Positions 24,941-35,600 are shown, counted from the first letter of the stretch. The stretch is DNA of 64,000 bases from Antedon mediterranea (GCF_964355755.1 NC_092673.1:11291001-11355000); one strand, 5' to 3'. The notes: generated by a model not told the origin, from the sequence alone. Numbers and translations: made by a program.

Positions 24941-26559
24941 CTAGAACTTAAACTCGTCACTTGAGGACGAGTTTGGTTATCCGCCAGCAACAAAGCGTAT
25001 CTTGCGTATTCAAGTACTTCCAAGTTATGACTTTTCCAAAAAAAGTAGGCTATTCAAAATTAAAACTGCCCTCTCAGTGTAATAACCAACTAAACCCTTT
25101 TAATTAATTGTTTTCCCGTGACGGGACTCGAACCCGGTACCTCTGATACCAAAGTCGGTTGCATTACACATCGAGCCATATGACCACCTGCTGACGAAAA
25201 TCCGAAGAAAGAGTCCTCGTTCATTCGGTATGTCGTGAACCCCCTCGATGCAAGTTGATTATTACATATCAAACTTAAATCATAAATTTTACTATGATGA
25301 AATCTTCACAAATTTTAAACGCTGATATTTTATGAAAGTACATACTTTCAAGTTTTATATATTAACATGTAAAGAAAAAAGATAAATGTTATGTTTATTG
25401 TTTTGCTCTTTGAATAAGTTTATGTTTGTTTGATGATAAATATTTCAAAAATTATATTTAATATGCAAATAATGTAGCCATCAAACACGTTTTAGCATTC
25501 AACACTATAATAAATCAGACCTATGATTCATACACTGCAAGAAATTAAAATAAAAAATGGGGGTAACCTTGCATTCTGATGAACTGTGTCATTTTTAAAA
25601 GTAGACATATTTTGGAACATTTTCACAATTTGTTGACGTTTTCGTGCGCAACCTGTCATGTTTAACGTGCTCGTAGAACGCCATTTCAAGTTGAAAAGTG
25701 AATAAAATAACGTAAAATTGTTAACAGAAGATTTAAAAACACAAATCGTGTAAAAGAAATGCTCATACCTGTTCCCTGCGCCGTGCGCGCGTAAAAATGT
25801 GCGCACCAGTGGCAATTTTTTAAACGCTTAAAATGACCTGAATCGTGCTCTAATTTAATCAGAAATTGATTTGAAGCATTTTAAAATTTCAAACGCCATT
25901 TACGCGCGCACTTTCTAATGTTACAAATTGCGATAGCGTTAAAAAAGTTAACTATTGATGTGAAGCAAACGTGGCTGAAAATGACGTTAAAAAATATTCA
26001 TTTGTTTCGAAGTTATAACCAATTTAAGATTTTCAGAAAATCACGCGTAACTTACGCTACGCGGCTCTGACATCGTCAAAAAGCTTGGCTGGACAACTTC
26101 AGTAAAATGTCTATATGTTGAACAAGTTACAAAATGTTATGTTAACGCGTTACAGAGAAACAGCGTGCACAAATTAGGAGCATTTTAAAATTTCAAACGC
26201 AGTTTACGCGCAGACTTTCTAGAGTTCAAAAATTTGCTGAAGAGCGAAAAAGTTAGCCATTGATGTGAAGAAAACGTGGCTGAAAATTTCGTTAAAAAAT
26301 ATTTATCGGTTTCGAAGTTATGACCGATTTAAGATTTTCAGAAAATCGCGCGTAACTTACGCTACGCGGATCTGACATTGTCAAAAAGCTTCGCAGTACA
26401 TCTTCAGTTAATTGTCTATATGTTGACCAAGTTACAAAATGTTATGTTAACACGTTCAAGAGAAAACGCGTACACAAAATCTGAGAAAGAAAGAAGAATA
26501 ATAAAAAAAAAAAGTAACACTACAATAACAAAGGTTATCCGCTTGAGGCGGATAACCAA
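24941..26559 (+). mobile_element. Hairpin element A6 (A*-type), complete, near-identical to A1
   Basis: It starts CTAGAACTT and ends with the hairpin at 26533-26557, like A1. The two copies have the same length (1619 bp) and only scattered substitutions, although A1 sits inside B2 and A6 inside A3. This points to two recent insertions from one source, or to gene conversion. The tRNA-like module is at about 25114-25191 (minus strand). Confidence 0.88.
25114..25191 (-). ncRNA. tRNA-like module inside A6
   Basis: Second copy of the A1 module, with an unchanged B box (GGGTTCGAGTCCC) and A-box-like segment on the minus strand. Confidence 0.55.
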
Positions 26560-28168
26560 CTAGACATGTAACTCGTCACTTTGACGAGTTTGGTTATCCG
26601 CAGCGCAAGTGGTGCAACATTAACTTAAGGGGATAGGTTGAGGACAAAAGGAAGTGTTCACGTCGGCATTATGACCTGAACTGAAGAATATGATATGTTG
26701 TTATTGCTGAATTTTATTATTTATATTCATATATAGTATACACAGTATAACCTGTATCCATATCACATACAGTGTAGAATAGGTGAAATTACGGGACCCG
26801 CTATTTATTGCAATTTTTAACATGTTGACGGTTTTAAAATGAAACGCGAAGGTAGCAATTCCGAAAGGAAATTATCTCAGCAACAACGTATTAGCGTGTA
26901 GAAGAAATTTGAATACGTGAAATATTGATGCGCGCTCTTTTAAATGTAATGAATTATGACGCAAAAGATGAAAATACGACCTTTTTCATTTAACTGGCCA
27001 TATGATGACGTCACAACATCCGATTGGCAACATTTTTACATAATTTCGTATCTACAATCCAATAGCTTACAGAAAAAGTTTTAATCGTGATTATCACATT
27101 TTATTCTTACGAGCTATAACAGATTAAAATTTTCTGTAAAGATGAAATTGATGCCACACGTGATTTAAATTTTTAGGCATGATGACGTCAAAAAAATTAA
27201 AATATTTTTAACTCATGCGAAAGATAGTTGATTGACCTAGACAATATCAAAATCGGGGTGAAAATGGAAAACGGATAAGTGGAAATGCGCTCTATTCAAT
27301 GTGATGAGCTATGACGAAAGATACAAAAATACTAAATTTTATATTCGCGTGGCCATACGATGACGTCACAATGTCCGGTTAGCCATATTAATACCTGATC
27401 CGATATCTACAACTCATCTACTTCCAGAATATGTCATCCACAAAAATTTGACCGTCTAGTTTAGAAATTACGACTGTTTAAAAAAAGGCATATTTTAAAC
27501 GAATTTTTTAACCTTTTCATAAAAAACGCGCGCAAATTGTCCAATTCGACGTGCTCGTATGACGTATCTTTAAGTCGAAATTGTTTAAAATTTGGTAAAA
27601 TTACTAGAAAAGGCTGGAAAAACATAAATCACGCGAAAAAAATACGTTTTCAATGCTACGTGCGCACCGCACACGTAGAAATGTGCGCACGCGTGGGAAT
27701 TTTTGACATGCTTAAAACGACATGAAACGCGTAGAAAGTTGATTATAAATAAATTTTGCGCATTTTGAAATTTTAAATGTGCGTGCGCGCGTAACTTTGT
27801 GTAAAACACGCAATTTTTTTTCAACAGAAATTTAGCGCATGATATAAATTAAACTTTTTCAAAGTTTCACTTTAAAATGTTATTTGGTTTTCGACATATG
27901 TTAAATACGATAAAATCGTTAAATCGCGCGTACGTCACGTTGCGCAATTGTAAACATCATGAAAAGCTTCGCTTGACGACGTTACATAAATGTCAAAATG
28001 TTAACATAGTTAACAAAATGTTATGTTTGCGAGTTTTAGAGAAAAGCGTTACACAAAAATCATACAGAAAGAAAGAAGAAGAATAAAAAGTTGATGATGA
28101 TGATGATGATGATGATGATTTCGTACAATCACAAGAGGTTATCCTGCAACTTCGTTGCGGATAACCAA
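26560..28168 (+). mobile_element. Hairpin element A7, complete
   Basis: A2-type ends; closing hairpin at 28137-28166, preceded by a long GAT microsatellite (28092-28120); 1609 bp. Directly after it the tail of A3 resumes (AAATAAAAAGATGATGATT). Confidence 0.87.
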
Positions 28169-28235
28169 AAATAAAAAGATGATGATTTCGTACAATCACA
28201 AGAGGTTATCCTGCAACTTCGTTGCGGATAACCAA
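28169..28235 (+). mobile_element. 3' end of hairpin element A3
   Basis: A second closing hairpin (28204-28233) follows that of A7 after only 37 bases, with no 5' end between them. This double closing balances the missing closing before A4 and is the key evidence that A4-A7 sit inside A3. Confidence 0.88.
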
Positions 28236-29837
28236 CTAGACATGTAACTCGTCACTTTGACGAGTTTGGTTATCCGCCGCGCAAGTGGTGCAACATTAAC
28301 ATTAAGGGGATAGGTTGAGGACAAAAGGAAGTGTTCACGTTGGCATTATGACCTGAACTGAAGAATATGATATGTTGTTATTGCTGAATTTTATTATTTA
28401 AATTCATATATAGTATACACAGTATAATCTGTATCCATATCACATACAGTGACATACAGTGTAGAATAGGTGAAATTACGGGACCCGCTATTTATTGCAA
28501 TTTTTAACATGTTGACGGTTTTAAAATGAAACGCGAAGGTAGCAATTCCGAAAGGAAATTATCTCAGCAACAACGTATTAGCGTGTAGAAGAAATTTTAA
28601 TACGTGAAATATTGATGAGCGCTCTTTTAAATGTAATGAATTATGACGCAAAAGATGAAAATACGACCTTTTTTATTTAACTGGCCATATGATGACGTCA
28701 CAACATCCGATGGGCAACATTTTTACATAATTTCGTATCTACAATCCAATAGCTTCCAGAAAAAGTTTTAATCGTGATTATCACATTTTATTCTTACGAG
28801 CTATAACAGATTAAAATTTACTGTAAAGATGAAATTGATGCCACACGTGATTTAAATTTTTAGGCATGATGACGTCAAAAAAATTAAAATATTTTTAACT
28901 CATGCAAAAGATAGTTGATTGACCTAGACAATATCAAAATCTGGGTGAAAATGGAAAACGAATAAGTGGAGATGCGCTCTATTCAATGTGATGAGCTATG
29001 ACGAAAGATACAAAAATCCTAAATTTTATATTCGCGTGGCTATACGATGACGTCACAATGTCCGGTTAGCCATATTAATACCTGATCCGATACCTACAAC
29101 TCATCTACTTCCAGAATATGTCATCCACAAAAAGTTGACCGTCTAGTTTAGAAATTACGACTGTTTAAAAAAAGGCATATTTTAAACGAATTTTTTAACC
29201 TTTTCATTAAAAACGCGCGCAAATTGTCCAATTCGACGTGCTCGTATGACGTATCTTTAAGTCGAAATTGTTTAAAATTTGGTAAAATTATTAGAAAAGG
29301 CTGGAAAAACATAAATCACGCGAAAAAAATACGTTTTCAATGCTACGTGCGCACCGCACACGTAAAAATGTGCGCACGCGTGGGAATTTTTGACATGCTT
29401 AAAACGACATGAAACGCGTAGAAAGTTGATTATAAATTAATTTTGCGCATTTTGAATATTTAAATGCGCGTGCGCGCGTAACTTTGTGTAAAACACGCAA
29501 TTTTTTTTCAACAGAAAGTTAGCGCATGAAATAAATTAAACTTTTGCAAAGTTTCACTTTAAAATGTTATTTGGTTTTCGACATATGTTAAATACGAGAA
29601 AATCGTTAAATCGCGCGTACGTCACGTTGCGCAATTGTAAACATCATGAAAAGCTTCGCTTGACGACGTTACATAAATGTCAAAATGTTAACATAGTTAA
29701 CAAAATGTTATGTTTGCAAGTTTTAGAGAAAAGCGTTACACAAAAATCATACAGAAAGAAAGAAGATTAAGAAAAAGATGTTGATGATTTCGTACAATCA
29801 CAAGAGGTTATCCTGCAACTTCGTTGCGGATAACCAA
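28236..29837 (+). mobile_element. Hairpin element A8, complete
   Basis: A2-type 5' end, closing hairpin at 29806-29835, 1602 bp. It contains a short local duplication (GACATACAGT) near 28445. It is followed directly by the 3' end of B1. Confidence 0.87.
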
Positions 29838-29891
29838 TAAAGATTTTGACAGAATCAAGAGGTTATATGCATGATAATGCATATAACCTAA
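29838..29891 (+). mobile_element. 3' end of outermost hairpin element B1
   Basis: TAAAGATTTTGACAGAATC, then the perfect 12-bp hairpin at 29861-29888 (GGTTATATGCAT, GATA, ATGCATATAACC) and TAA, after which Penelope coding sequence resumes. The B-type stem matches the B-type 5' end at 14133, closing the composite. Confidence 0.9.
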
Positions 29892-30490
29892 CAAGTGGTT
29901 TATTTGGTTGGAGGGACAGAAAATTGGCCTCAAATTGTCCCATAAATAACTTTTGCAAAAGATTGCGCCATTTTTGTGCCCATCGCTGTGCCATGAATTT
30001 GAAGGTAATAGTCATTTCCAAAAATAAAATTGTTGGTGGTTAAAATCAACATGACCAGTTCTCGTAAATGAGCTTTAGTAGGCGTTTTGCCTGGAATTTG
30101 TTTGTAATTTAAAATACATGCGTCGGATCCTTCTTCGTGAGGGATATTAGTATACAATGATGAAACATCTAATGTAGCCAGAACAGAATTGTTAGGTAAA
30201 TTTTGAATTTGGTTAATTTTGCGGATAAAGTCCGTGGAGTCCTGAATGTATGAAGGGAGATCAGTCACATATGTTCTAAGTAAATCATCCACATATTCAG
30301 AAATTTTCTATGTAGCAGTGCCATTGCCCGAAATAATGGGTCTACCAGGATTGCCTGCTTTGTGGATTTTAGGTAGGAAATAAAATCTGCCTGGTGCCAA
30401 ATGAGGTCCAATTTTAGGATCGATGGAGTGTTTTTTAACCATCACAGAAACAGATTTGGCCACCTTATCCGCAATTTCCGGATATATATA
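29892..30490 (-). pseudogene. Penelope-like element: N-terminal part of the reverse transcriptase
   Basis: On the minus strand the protein reads GRFYFLPKIHK, NPGRPIISGNGT, SYIQDSTDF, ATLDVSSLYTNIPHEEG and IHGTAMGTKMA, then QFEANFLSLQPNKPLV. These are RT motifs 1-4 of Penelope elements. A stop interrupts the GNGTAT region near 30310, and a frameshift near 29935 follows SFAK, so it is not functional. It continues directly into WFRYIDD at 14132 once the nested 15.76 kb is removed. The 5' end of the gene is missing: the RT begins just after a TATATA tract at 30480-30500. Confidence 0.9.
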
Positions 30491-30499
30491 TATAAATAT

Positions 30500-30637
30500 A
30501 TAAATTTAAAGGCATTACTGAACAAATGACAATGCTGTGGTTATCAGTGGCTGGATCTCAATGGAGATACAAAAAAAAGCGAAAAGCTAAATCAAAACGA
30601 TAAAGTAAAACAGCCAGAAAAGTTAGCAGAGCTTTCT
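30500..30637 (-). repeat. Penelope terminal repeat (pLTR), cut by LINE
   Basis: The module GGATCTCAATGGAGATAC, AAGCGAAAAGCTAAATCAAA and GTTAGCAGAGC matches the copies at 12483-12725 and 63790-63966. It stops at CAGAGCTTTC where the other copy continues into the hammerhead-like core. Here a LINE 3' tail (TTGTTTACTTGTTTAC) begins instead. Confidence 0.7.
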
Positions 30638-30702
30638 TGTTTACTTGTTTACTTGTTTCCCGTACACTTTCGTCTACGGGATCGAGGCGAAGCACTCAGT
30701 GC

Positions 30703-32212
30703 TTAAAAGCCCCTCTTAGCAATAAAATCATATTCTATATAGGGTGAAAACTTCAACGGGTGGTTGGACCATGCGACGTTAAGTTTTGCTTTGAACAAGT
30801 TCACCGTAGCACATGACACTACATCCGTAGGCAGAGCATTCCATAAGAGAATAACTCTCCTGGAAAACGTGTCCCTCCTAATATTAAGACGAGAGCTTTT
30901 AAACTTGAGTTTATATGGGTGTCCACGGGTCCGAGATTCTAGATCAAATTCAAAAAATGTGTTGATCGAAATACGATCGAAACCTTTTACAATCCTAAAA
31001 ACTTGGATAATATCCGCTCTCTGCCTTCGATATCTCATGGTAGGAAGACCAAGAATTCTCAATCGTTGTTCATAAGGCATATTACGGTACCTAGGAATCA
31101 ATCTTGTTGCTCTTTGCTGGACCTTCTCTATTTCATCCTGATCTCGTTTTCTAATAGGATTATTAACAGTATTACAATATTCAAACGTTGGCCTGACAAT
31201 AGACTTTATTCAAGAATTTAAAAGATCTATAAATCATTCCTAGTTTCTTATTAGCTCTTTTACAAATATCCGCTACATGCAAATTAAATATTAAACTAGG
31301 ATCAAAGGTAACACCTAGACCTTTCTCCTGCTTTACCTCATGTAGTAAATTACCAGCCATTGAATACAAGAAATTGGGATTATCACGACCATAATGAAAT
31401 ACCTTACACTTAGTGTCATTAAATGGCAATTGCCAAACATTAGACCAATGGGAAGCACTGTCAATGTCTCTCTGAAATAAATCCGCATCCTCAATGTTAT
31501 TGACCACTCTATACAACTTAGTGTCGTCTGCAAATAAACGAATACTAGACTCGACAACATCAGGTAAATCGTTAATGACGATTGAAAATAAGATTTGGCC
31601 CACAACGCTACCCTGTGGAATTCCACTTAATACTGGAGCCTGTGATGATAATTGACCATTGACACTAACTCGTTGTGTTCTATTTGACAAATAATTAGAG
31701 AACCATCCTAGTAGATTTCCCGTAATACCAAAACCTTTCAATTTGACTAAAAGCCTTTGGTGTGGCACACTATCAAAAGCCTTTTTATAGTCTAAATATA
31801 CATAATCAAAGCTATCATAGTTATCCAGGTTAGTAGTTCAACTCTTCAGGACATCAAGTAGTTGTAATGCACATGATCCGCTACCTTGTCTGAATCCAAA
31901 TTGCTCATTGCACAAAAGACCATTACTCTCAAGATACATTACAAGTTTATCCCTAATGATCCATTCCATCATTTTCCCTATGACCGACGTTAAACTAACC
32001 GGTCTGTAGTTAGCCGGGTCCTCCTTTTTGCCTTTTTTAAATATAGGTATTACAATTGCCTCCTTCCACGATAGAGGGACCTTCTGATCATTGAATAATC
32101 TAGTGAATATTAGACTGAGAGGGTAAACAATTTGATTTAATTTTTTAATTCAATTAAAACCCGTGGGTGAAAGCCATCAGGGCCAGCTGACTGATCTATA
32201 ACTAAGGGCCTG
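30703..32212 (-). pseudogene. LINE reverse transcriptase and C-terminal domain
   Basis: In order: QSAGPDGFHP, IPIFKKGKKEDPANYRPVSL (finger motifs), FGFRQGSGSC, VYLDYKKAFDSVPHQ (catalytic motif A with Asp), SGIPQGSVVGQILFSIVIND, then RLFADDTKLYR (FADD catalytic motif), LGVTFD, and the post-RT tail RRDTFSRRVILLWNALP. This order is the non-LTR RT of the CR1/Jockey group. Stops occur near 31838 (in DVLKS*TTNL) and near 32150 (LKN*IK), and the frame shifts between the RT (31181-31768) and the C-terminal segment (30703-31101). It is therefore a pseudogene copy. Confidence 0.88.
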
Positions 32213-32215
32213 TTT

Positions 32216-33031
32216 CTATTGAAAAATAAAAAAAGAACGGTTTTTTGGAAACCGGTTTCGGCTGTTGTTTATAAATAAAGATCGCGTTGCAGCTCAATTT
32301 TTACTCCAATAAAACCGGTTCCGTCCATGTGCATTCGTTATGAATGACATCATTATATACACCACAATGCAGTTCGTTAGGCGGAAGCGTGATTGGATCG
32401 AGGTCATGTTTACTTTTTTTTCGCATAGCGCGATCCCCAAGAAATAGCATCCATTTCATCATAGAAGGGGGAATTATTACCTGAAACGTTATTGTGGTCC
32501 TTGGTTAAAGTATAGGTACTATGATTGGCCTCTGATATTGTCAAGTTGAACTCGTCTAGCTTTCACACGCTTTACAATATTCTTAAAAACATGTAGGCCT
32601 TAGGCCTACGTGAGTCTTTCTTCCGACTCCCGACAAGTCCCCTCATCTTCTTCCCTTCACATATTTTTTACAAACCTCGTAATGGCATCGGTCAACATTT
32701 TTTAGTTAAATAAAATACTCACTATCTAGAGAAATAAAGGTTTGACTGCGAGTTGACCGCAATCGTCCCAGTGCAGCAGACTGGAGAGTTCAATTTTTGG
32801 GGTCAAATTGAGACCGCGATTGTGTTGCAGCTAAAATTTGCTCCACGGAAACCGGTTTCAGAACGGTTCTTTGCGATCGAGACCGCAATCAATTGGGGTT
32901 TTTGAAACCGTTTTTAAGATCGGTTCTTTTTTGTGGTTTTTTGTGGGGACCCATTTCTGCTGGCAAGAAAAAACGGTTCTTGAAAAGAACGGTATTCAAA
33001 ACCGTATTCTCTGCTCTATAGAAACAGGCCC
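32216..33031. mobile_element. PIF/Harbinger-type MITE inside the LINE
   Basis: Terminal inverted repeats are GGGCCTGTTTCTAT at both ends, with a TAA duplication at 32213-32215 and 33032-33034. A 3-bp TWA duplication with GGG-starting ends is typical of PIF/Harbinger. Removing the 816 bp and one TAA restores the LINE frame as KLLSNLVIDQSAGPDG, which proves the boundaries. AACCGGTT-type motifs recur near both ends. There is no transposase. Confidence 0.88.
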
Positions 33032-33085
33032 TAAGTTAGACAACAGCTTATGAATATCTTCTACATTAAACTCAATATCTGACAA

Positions 33086-34190
33086 AGAAGAGTGTAACTA
33101 CTTCAGGGTACTTGGAAAAATATTCAACTACAATAAGATGATCTCTGACAGCGAATGTAAATATATCTGCGCCCAGCTTAGCCCATGGTCTCATAGGAAC
33201 TTTATGTGGAATCATCGGCTCCCGTTGATTTCTACGCATGAACTTTACACAAACAGGGCATCTTGACACTGCTGATTCTATATCATTGGTCATACCTGGC
33301 CAATACTATTTATTTATTTATTTTTATTTATTCGACTTCTCACTAACTCAGTTAGTGAAGGATCTGGACCAACAGGTGGTAAACACCTCTAAAACGGCCC
33401 AGTCCCAATTTGCACAGTGGCTGTGTGTGACAGTGGCTGTGTTTGTGTGGACTAGTACACCGGAGTAACCCCCTACTCGTCTCGAAAGATGTACTAGGTT
33501 CTTTAAAGTGCGCATGAGCTAGTGTACACTGGACCTACGGTTTATAGTCCTTATCCGAGAAGACTCGTTCTACCACCAGAACCATGGAGCGAGTGAGCCT
33601 CGAACCCTTGCCGATGTTATGGCTACTAAATTACGGTTCCACTGTCTTAACCGCTCGGCCACTCACTCACTAATACATAATAGATCTGGCCCTCGCCTTA
33701 CACTTCTCCATCCCAAGGTGACTTTCATGAATTTTATTCAGCATATCTGCTCTCATTTGGCTAGGAACAATCAACTTCTCACCTAAAAACACAAGACCAT
33801 CAATTTCATGTATCTCATCACGAAGATGCCAATACTGCCTAATTTGCTCCGGTGCACCCCATCTATGTTTAGGCCACCCGTTTTTGCATGTTAGAATTAG
33901 AGTTTGGAGTACCACATCTGCCCGTGTAGCTCGTATTGCTTCTACAATTCTTGCTTTACTCATGGGCAATAGGCCTATTTCGTCTAGACTATGCACCCTA
34001 TATTTCAACTGTTCAAGGGGTTGAGCATCACGATCAACCTTATCAGGATATGCTCTGCTGAGAGCATCAGCTATGTACATGTACTTTCCAGGAACATACT
34101 TAACATCAAGTTCATGCTTTATCAATTTGAGCAGCATTAGTTGTATTCTAGGACTAGCTTAATGGAGTGGTTTACGTGTGATTGTTTCGA
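33086..34190 (-). pseudogene. Ty3/gypsy retrotransposon fragment: RNase H tail and integrase N-terminus
   Basis: From 34190 down: KPLH*ASPRIQ, LLKLIKHELDVKYVPG, YIADALSRAY (end of RNase H), a linker, then KIHESHLGMEKCKARARSIMYW, WPGMTNDIESAVSRCPVCVK (integrase HHCC zinc finger) and PMRPWAKLGADIF..YFSKYPEV (start of the integrase core). A stop replaces a Lys codon near 34158. A SINE splits it at 33307-33671, and the LINE cuts it off at 33085 before the rest of the DDE core. No LTR is recognised. It would once have encoded cDNA degradation and integration functions. Confidence 0.88.
33307..33671 (-). mobile_element. tRNA-derived SINE inserted in gypsy integrase
   Basis: On the minus strand the head carries GGCCGAGCGGTTAAG, a Leu/Ser-tRNA-type A box, and a B box GGTTCGAGGCTC about 45 nt later. 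A roughly 250-bp unrelated body and an (AATA)n tail at 33307-33335 follow. AATAC flanks both ends (33302-33306 and 33672-33676). Removing the SINE and one AATAC restores the integrase codons MYWPGM. Confidence 0.88.
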
Positions 34191-34779
34191 CCATCAAAAT
34201 AAAAGGGTGGAGGCGGCTTAAATTTCAACGATTTCATTTTGAGTGAATTTCCACTATTCTGACACCATATTACAAGTGTGACTCGTCAACACGGTTCTTT
34301 TAATTCAACTGTTTTATTAATTCACCGAGCGTAACGTAGTTTGCATAATTAGCAAATAACAAACAAATATAATTAGCATATTAACAGAACATATGTGACA
34401 TCTTCCCTTTTCTAACAAAATAAATTTCTAAAGTGTCCTTCTTTTTTTTTAAAAATCAATATCAAAAGTAAATTAGACACAATATATCACATTTCTCATA
34501 ATAAATAATATTACTTTTCTTACTTGTCATTTTTTCAGTAATTTACCTTTGGATTTGTATATAATTTGAAACGATAAAGATGAGGAAATCAGTGAGAGGG
34601 CTTTCATGGTTTGTTCAAACTCGATTGGATAGCGACTCTTTAACATTCTCGTCGGAAAAGCACTAGTCCTCAGTTGTACCTAATAGGTACAACTGAGGAC
34701 TAGTGCTGTTCCGACGACTAATGGTTCACAATTACATAATATAAAGCAACACAAATTCTACTGACTTATTAACAGTAAA
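34191..34779. other. Spacer with a near-perfect 70-bp hairpin
   Basis: No gene is seen. Bases 34649-34717 form an inverted repeat with arms of about 33 nt (containing GCACTAGTCCTCAGTTGTAC), one mismatch and a 3-nt loop. A short relic of the Penelope terminal repeat (TTTCAGTAATTTACCTTTGG) lies at about 34537. Confidence 0.6.
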
Positions 34780-35600
34780 TGTTTTTTAAATATTTCAGTC
34801 CTATGTGACATAGCTTTAATAAAAATGATTTACTTTTATTGTCAAAAATGGAGCAAATTGATTTATCTTGATATAATTTATTATGTCGTCTAGTAGTGAT
34901 GCTTAAATTCTGTTGAACCATTAAAAAAAATGTCCCAATAATATTCATTAAATTGTACATAAGTCACTTTTCAATTCAGTAAACAAGTATTTCTTACAGA
35001 GGATAAACTTACACAATCAAACAAGAAACGATCAATTGTTTCTATTAAAATACTTTTACAAATGAGACAATGGCCTGAGTAGGAATCTGACCATAATCGC
35101 TTTCTGCCTTCTAAATCTAAGTTATTGGTTCTTGCTTTGAATTTTAGGTTCGCTCCTTTAAAATGTATTCTATCTAAAAGGTAAATTCCATATATGGTGT
35201 ATTTTTATATTTAACGTAGTCAGTTATGTCGTTTTTGTTTTTTGCCTTTTCAAACTAATCATTCAGAAATATTTTTCTTAAAAGATTTGCACCAATAACC
35301 TTGAGGTTCCATATTGAATTTGTCATTTAAGTTACACTTTTCCGAAATTCATTTAACATTTTCAATCCATTTCCATCTTGTTGAAAATCTAACCTCCATA
35401 AGTTCTTTACATAATAAATGTGGCCACCTATAATCTTCCATCGTCTTAAGTCTATTAAAGTAACTTATTCTAAATTTGTTTTTTAATGTTTCAATGGATT
35501 GCCATCCTAAATCACCTAATAATACTTCATTGGCGACATTTCTAGGTGCTTTTAATATGATTTTAGCCATTTGGTACTGTAAATTCTCAAGTTTTTTCTC
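34780..35600 (-). pseudogene. C-terminal relic of another non-LTR retrotransposon
   Basis: On the minus strand the 73-aa segment at 35349-35570 (APRNVANEVLLGDLGWQSIE, then ISYFNRLKTMEDYRWPHLL) resembles the post-RT region of non-LTR ORF2 proteins. Further on, LWSDSYSGHCLICKSILIET and FLFDC suggest the Cys-rich C-terminal knuckle. Frames are broken and no RT remains. I cannot assign a clade. Confidence 0.6.

Larger units (their letters stand above)
14133..29891 (+). mobile_element. 15.76-kb composite of ten nested hairpin elements inserted in the Penelope RT
   Basis: The insertion site is exact. The left flank ends CTAAACCAAA (14132), the right flank begins CAAGTGGTTTATT (29892), and the join CCAAACAAGTGG restores the conserved PLV-WFRYIDD codons of the Penelope RT. 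Target duplication is at most two bases (AA). Reading each CTAGA 5' end as an opening and each terminal hairpin as a closing gives B1[ B2[A1] A2 A3[A4 A5 A6 A7] A8 ], fully balanced. The outermost element is B1, whose 5' and 3' ends form the two borders. Summing the split halves gives 1472-1619 bp for every copy. All copies share one orientation. No transposase or helicase frame is present. Confidence 0.9.
30637..33085 (-). mobile_element. CR1/Jockey-like LINE, 5'-truncated, carrying a MITE
   Basis: Read on the minus strand, it begins inside ORF2 (DIEFNVEDIHKLLSNL) at the junction with gypsy sequence near 33085. It runs through the whole RT and C-terminal domain and ends in a GTAAACAA repeat tail abutting the Penelope repeat. 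A Harbinger-type MITE (32216-33031) interrupts it. I see no clear target duplication. Confidence 0.82.

Noticed and set aside
18403-29770. Many 60-95 aa frames that recur in the arrays (for example 19636-19824, 24327-24515, 27537-27725, 17553-17840)
   Set aside because: They repeat only because the DNA units repeat. They lack recognisable domains, shift between subfamilies, and overlap hairpins and AT-rich tracts.
14133-29891. Ordinary tandem satellite formed by unequal crossing-over
   Set aside because: Unit types alternate, some junctions lack a 3' hairpin and others have two, and the imbalances compensate exactly. Nested insertion explains this; simple head-to-tail amplification does not.
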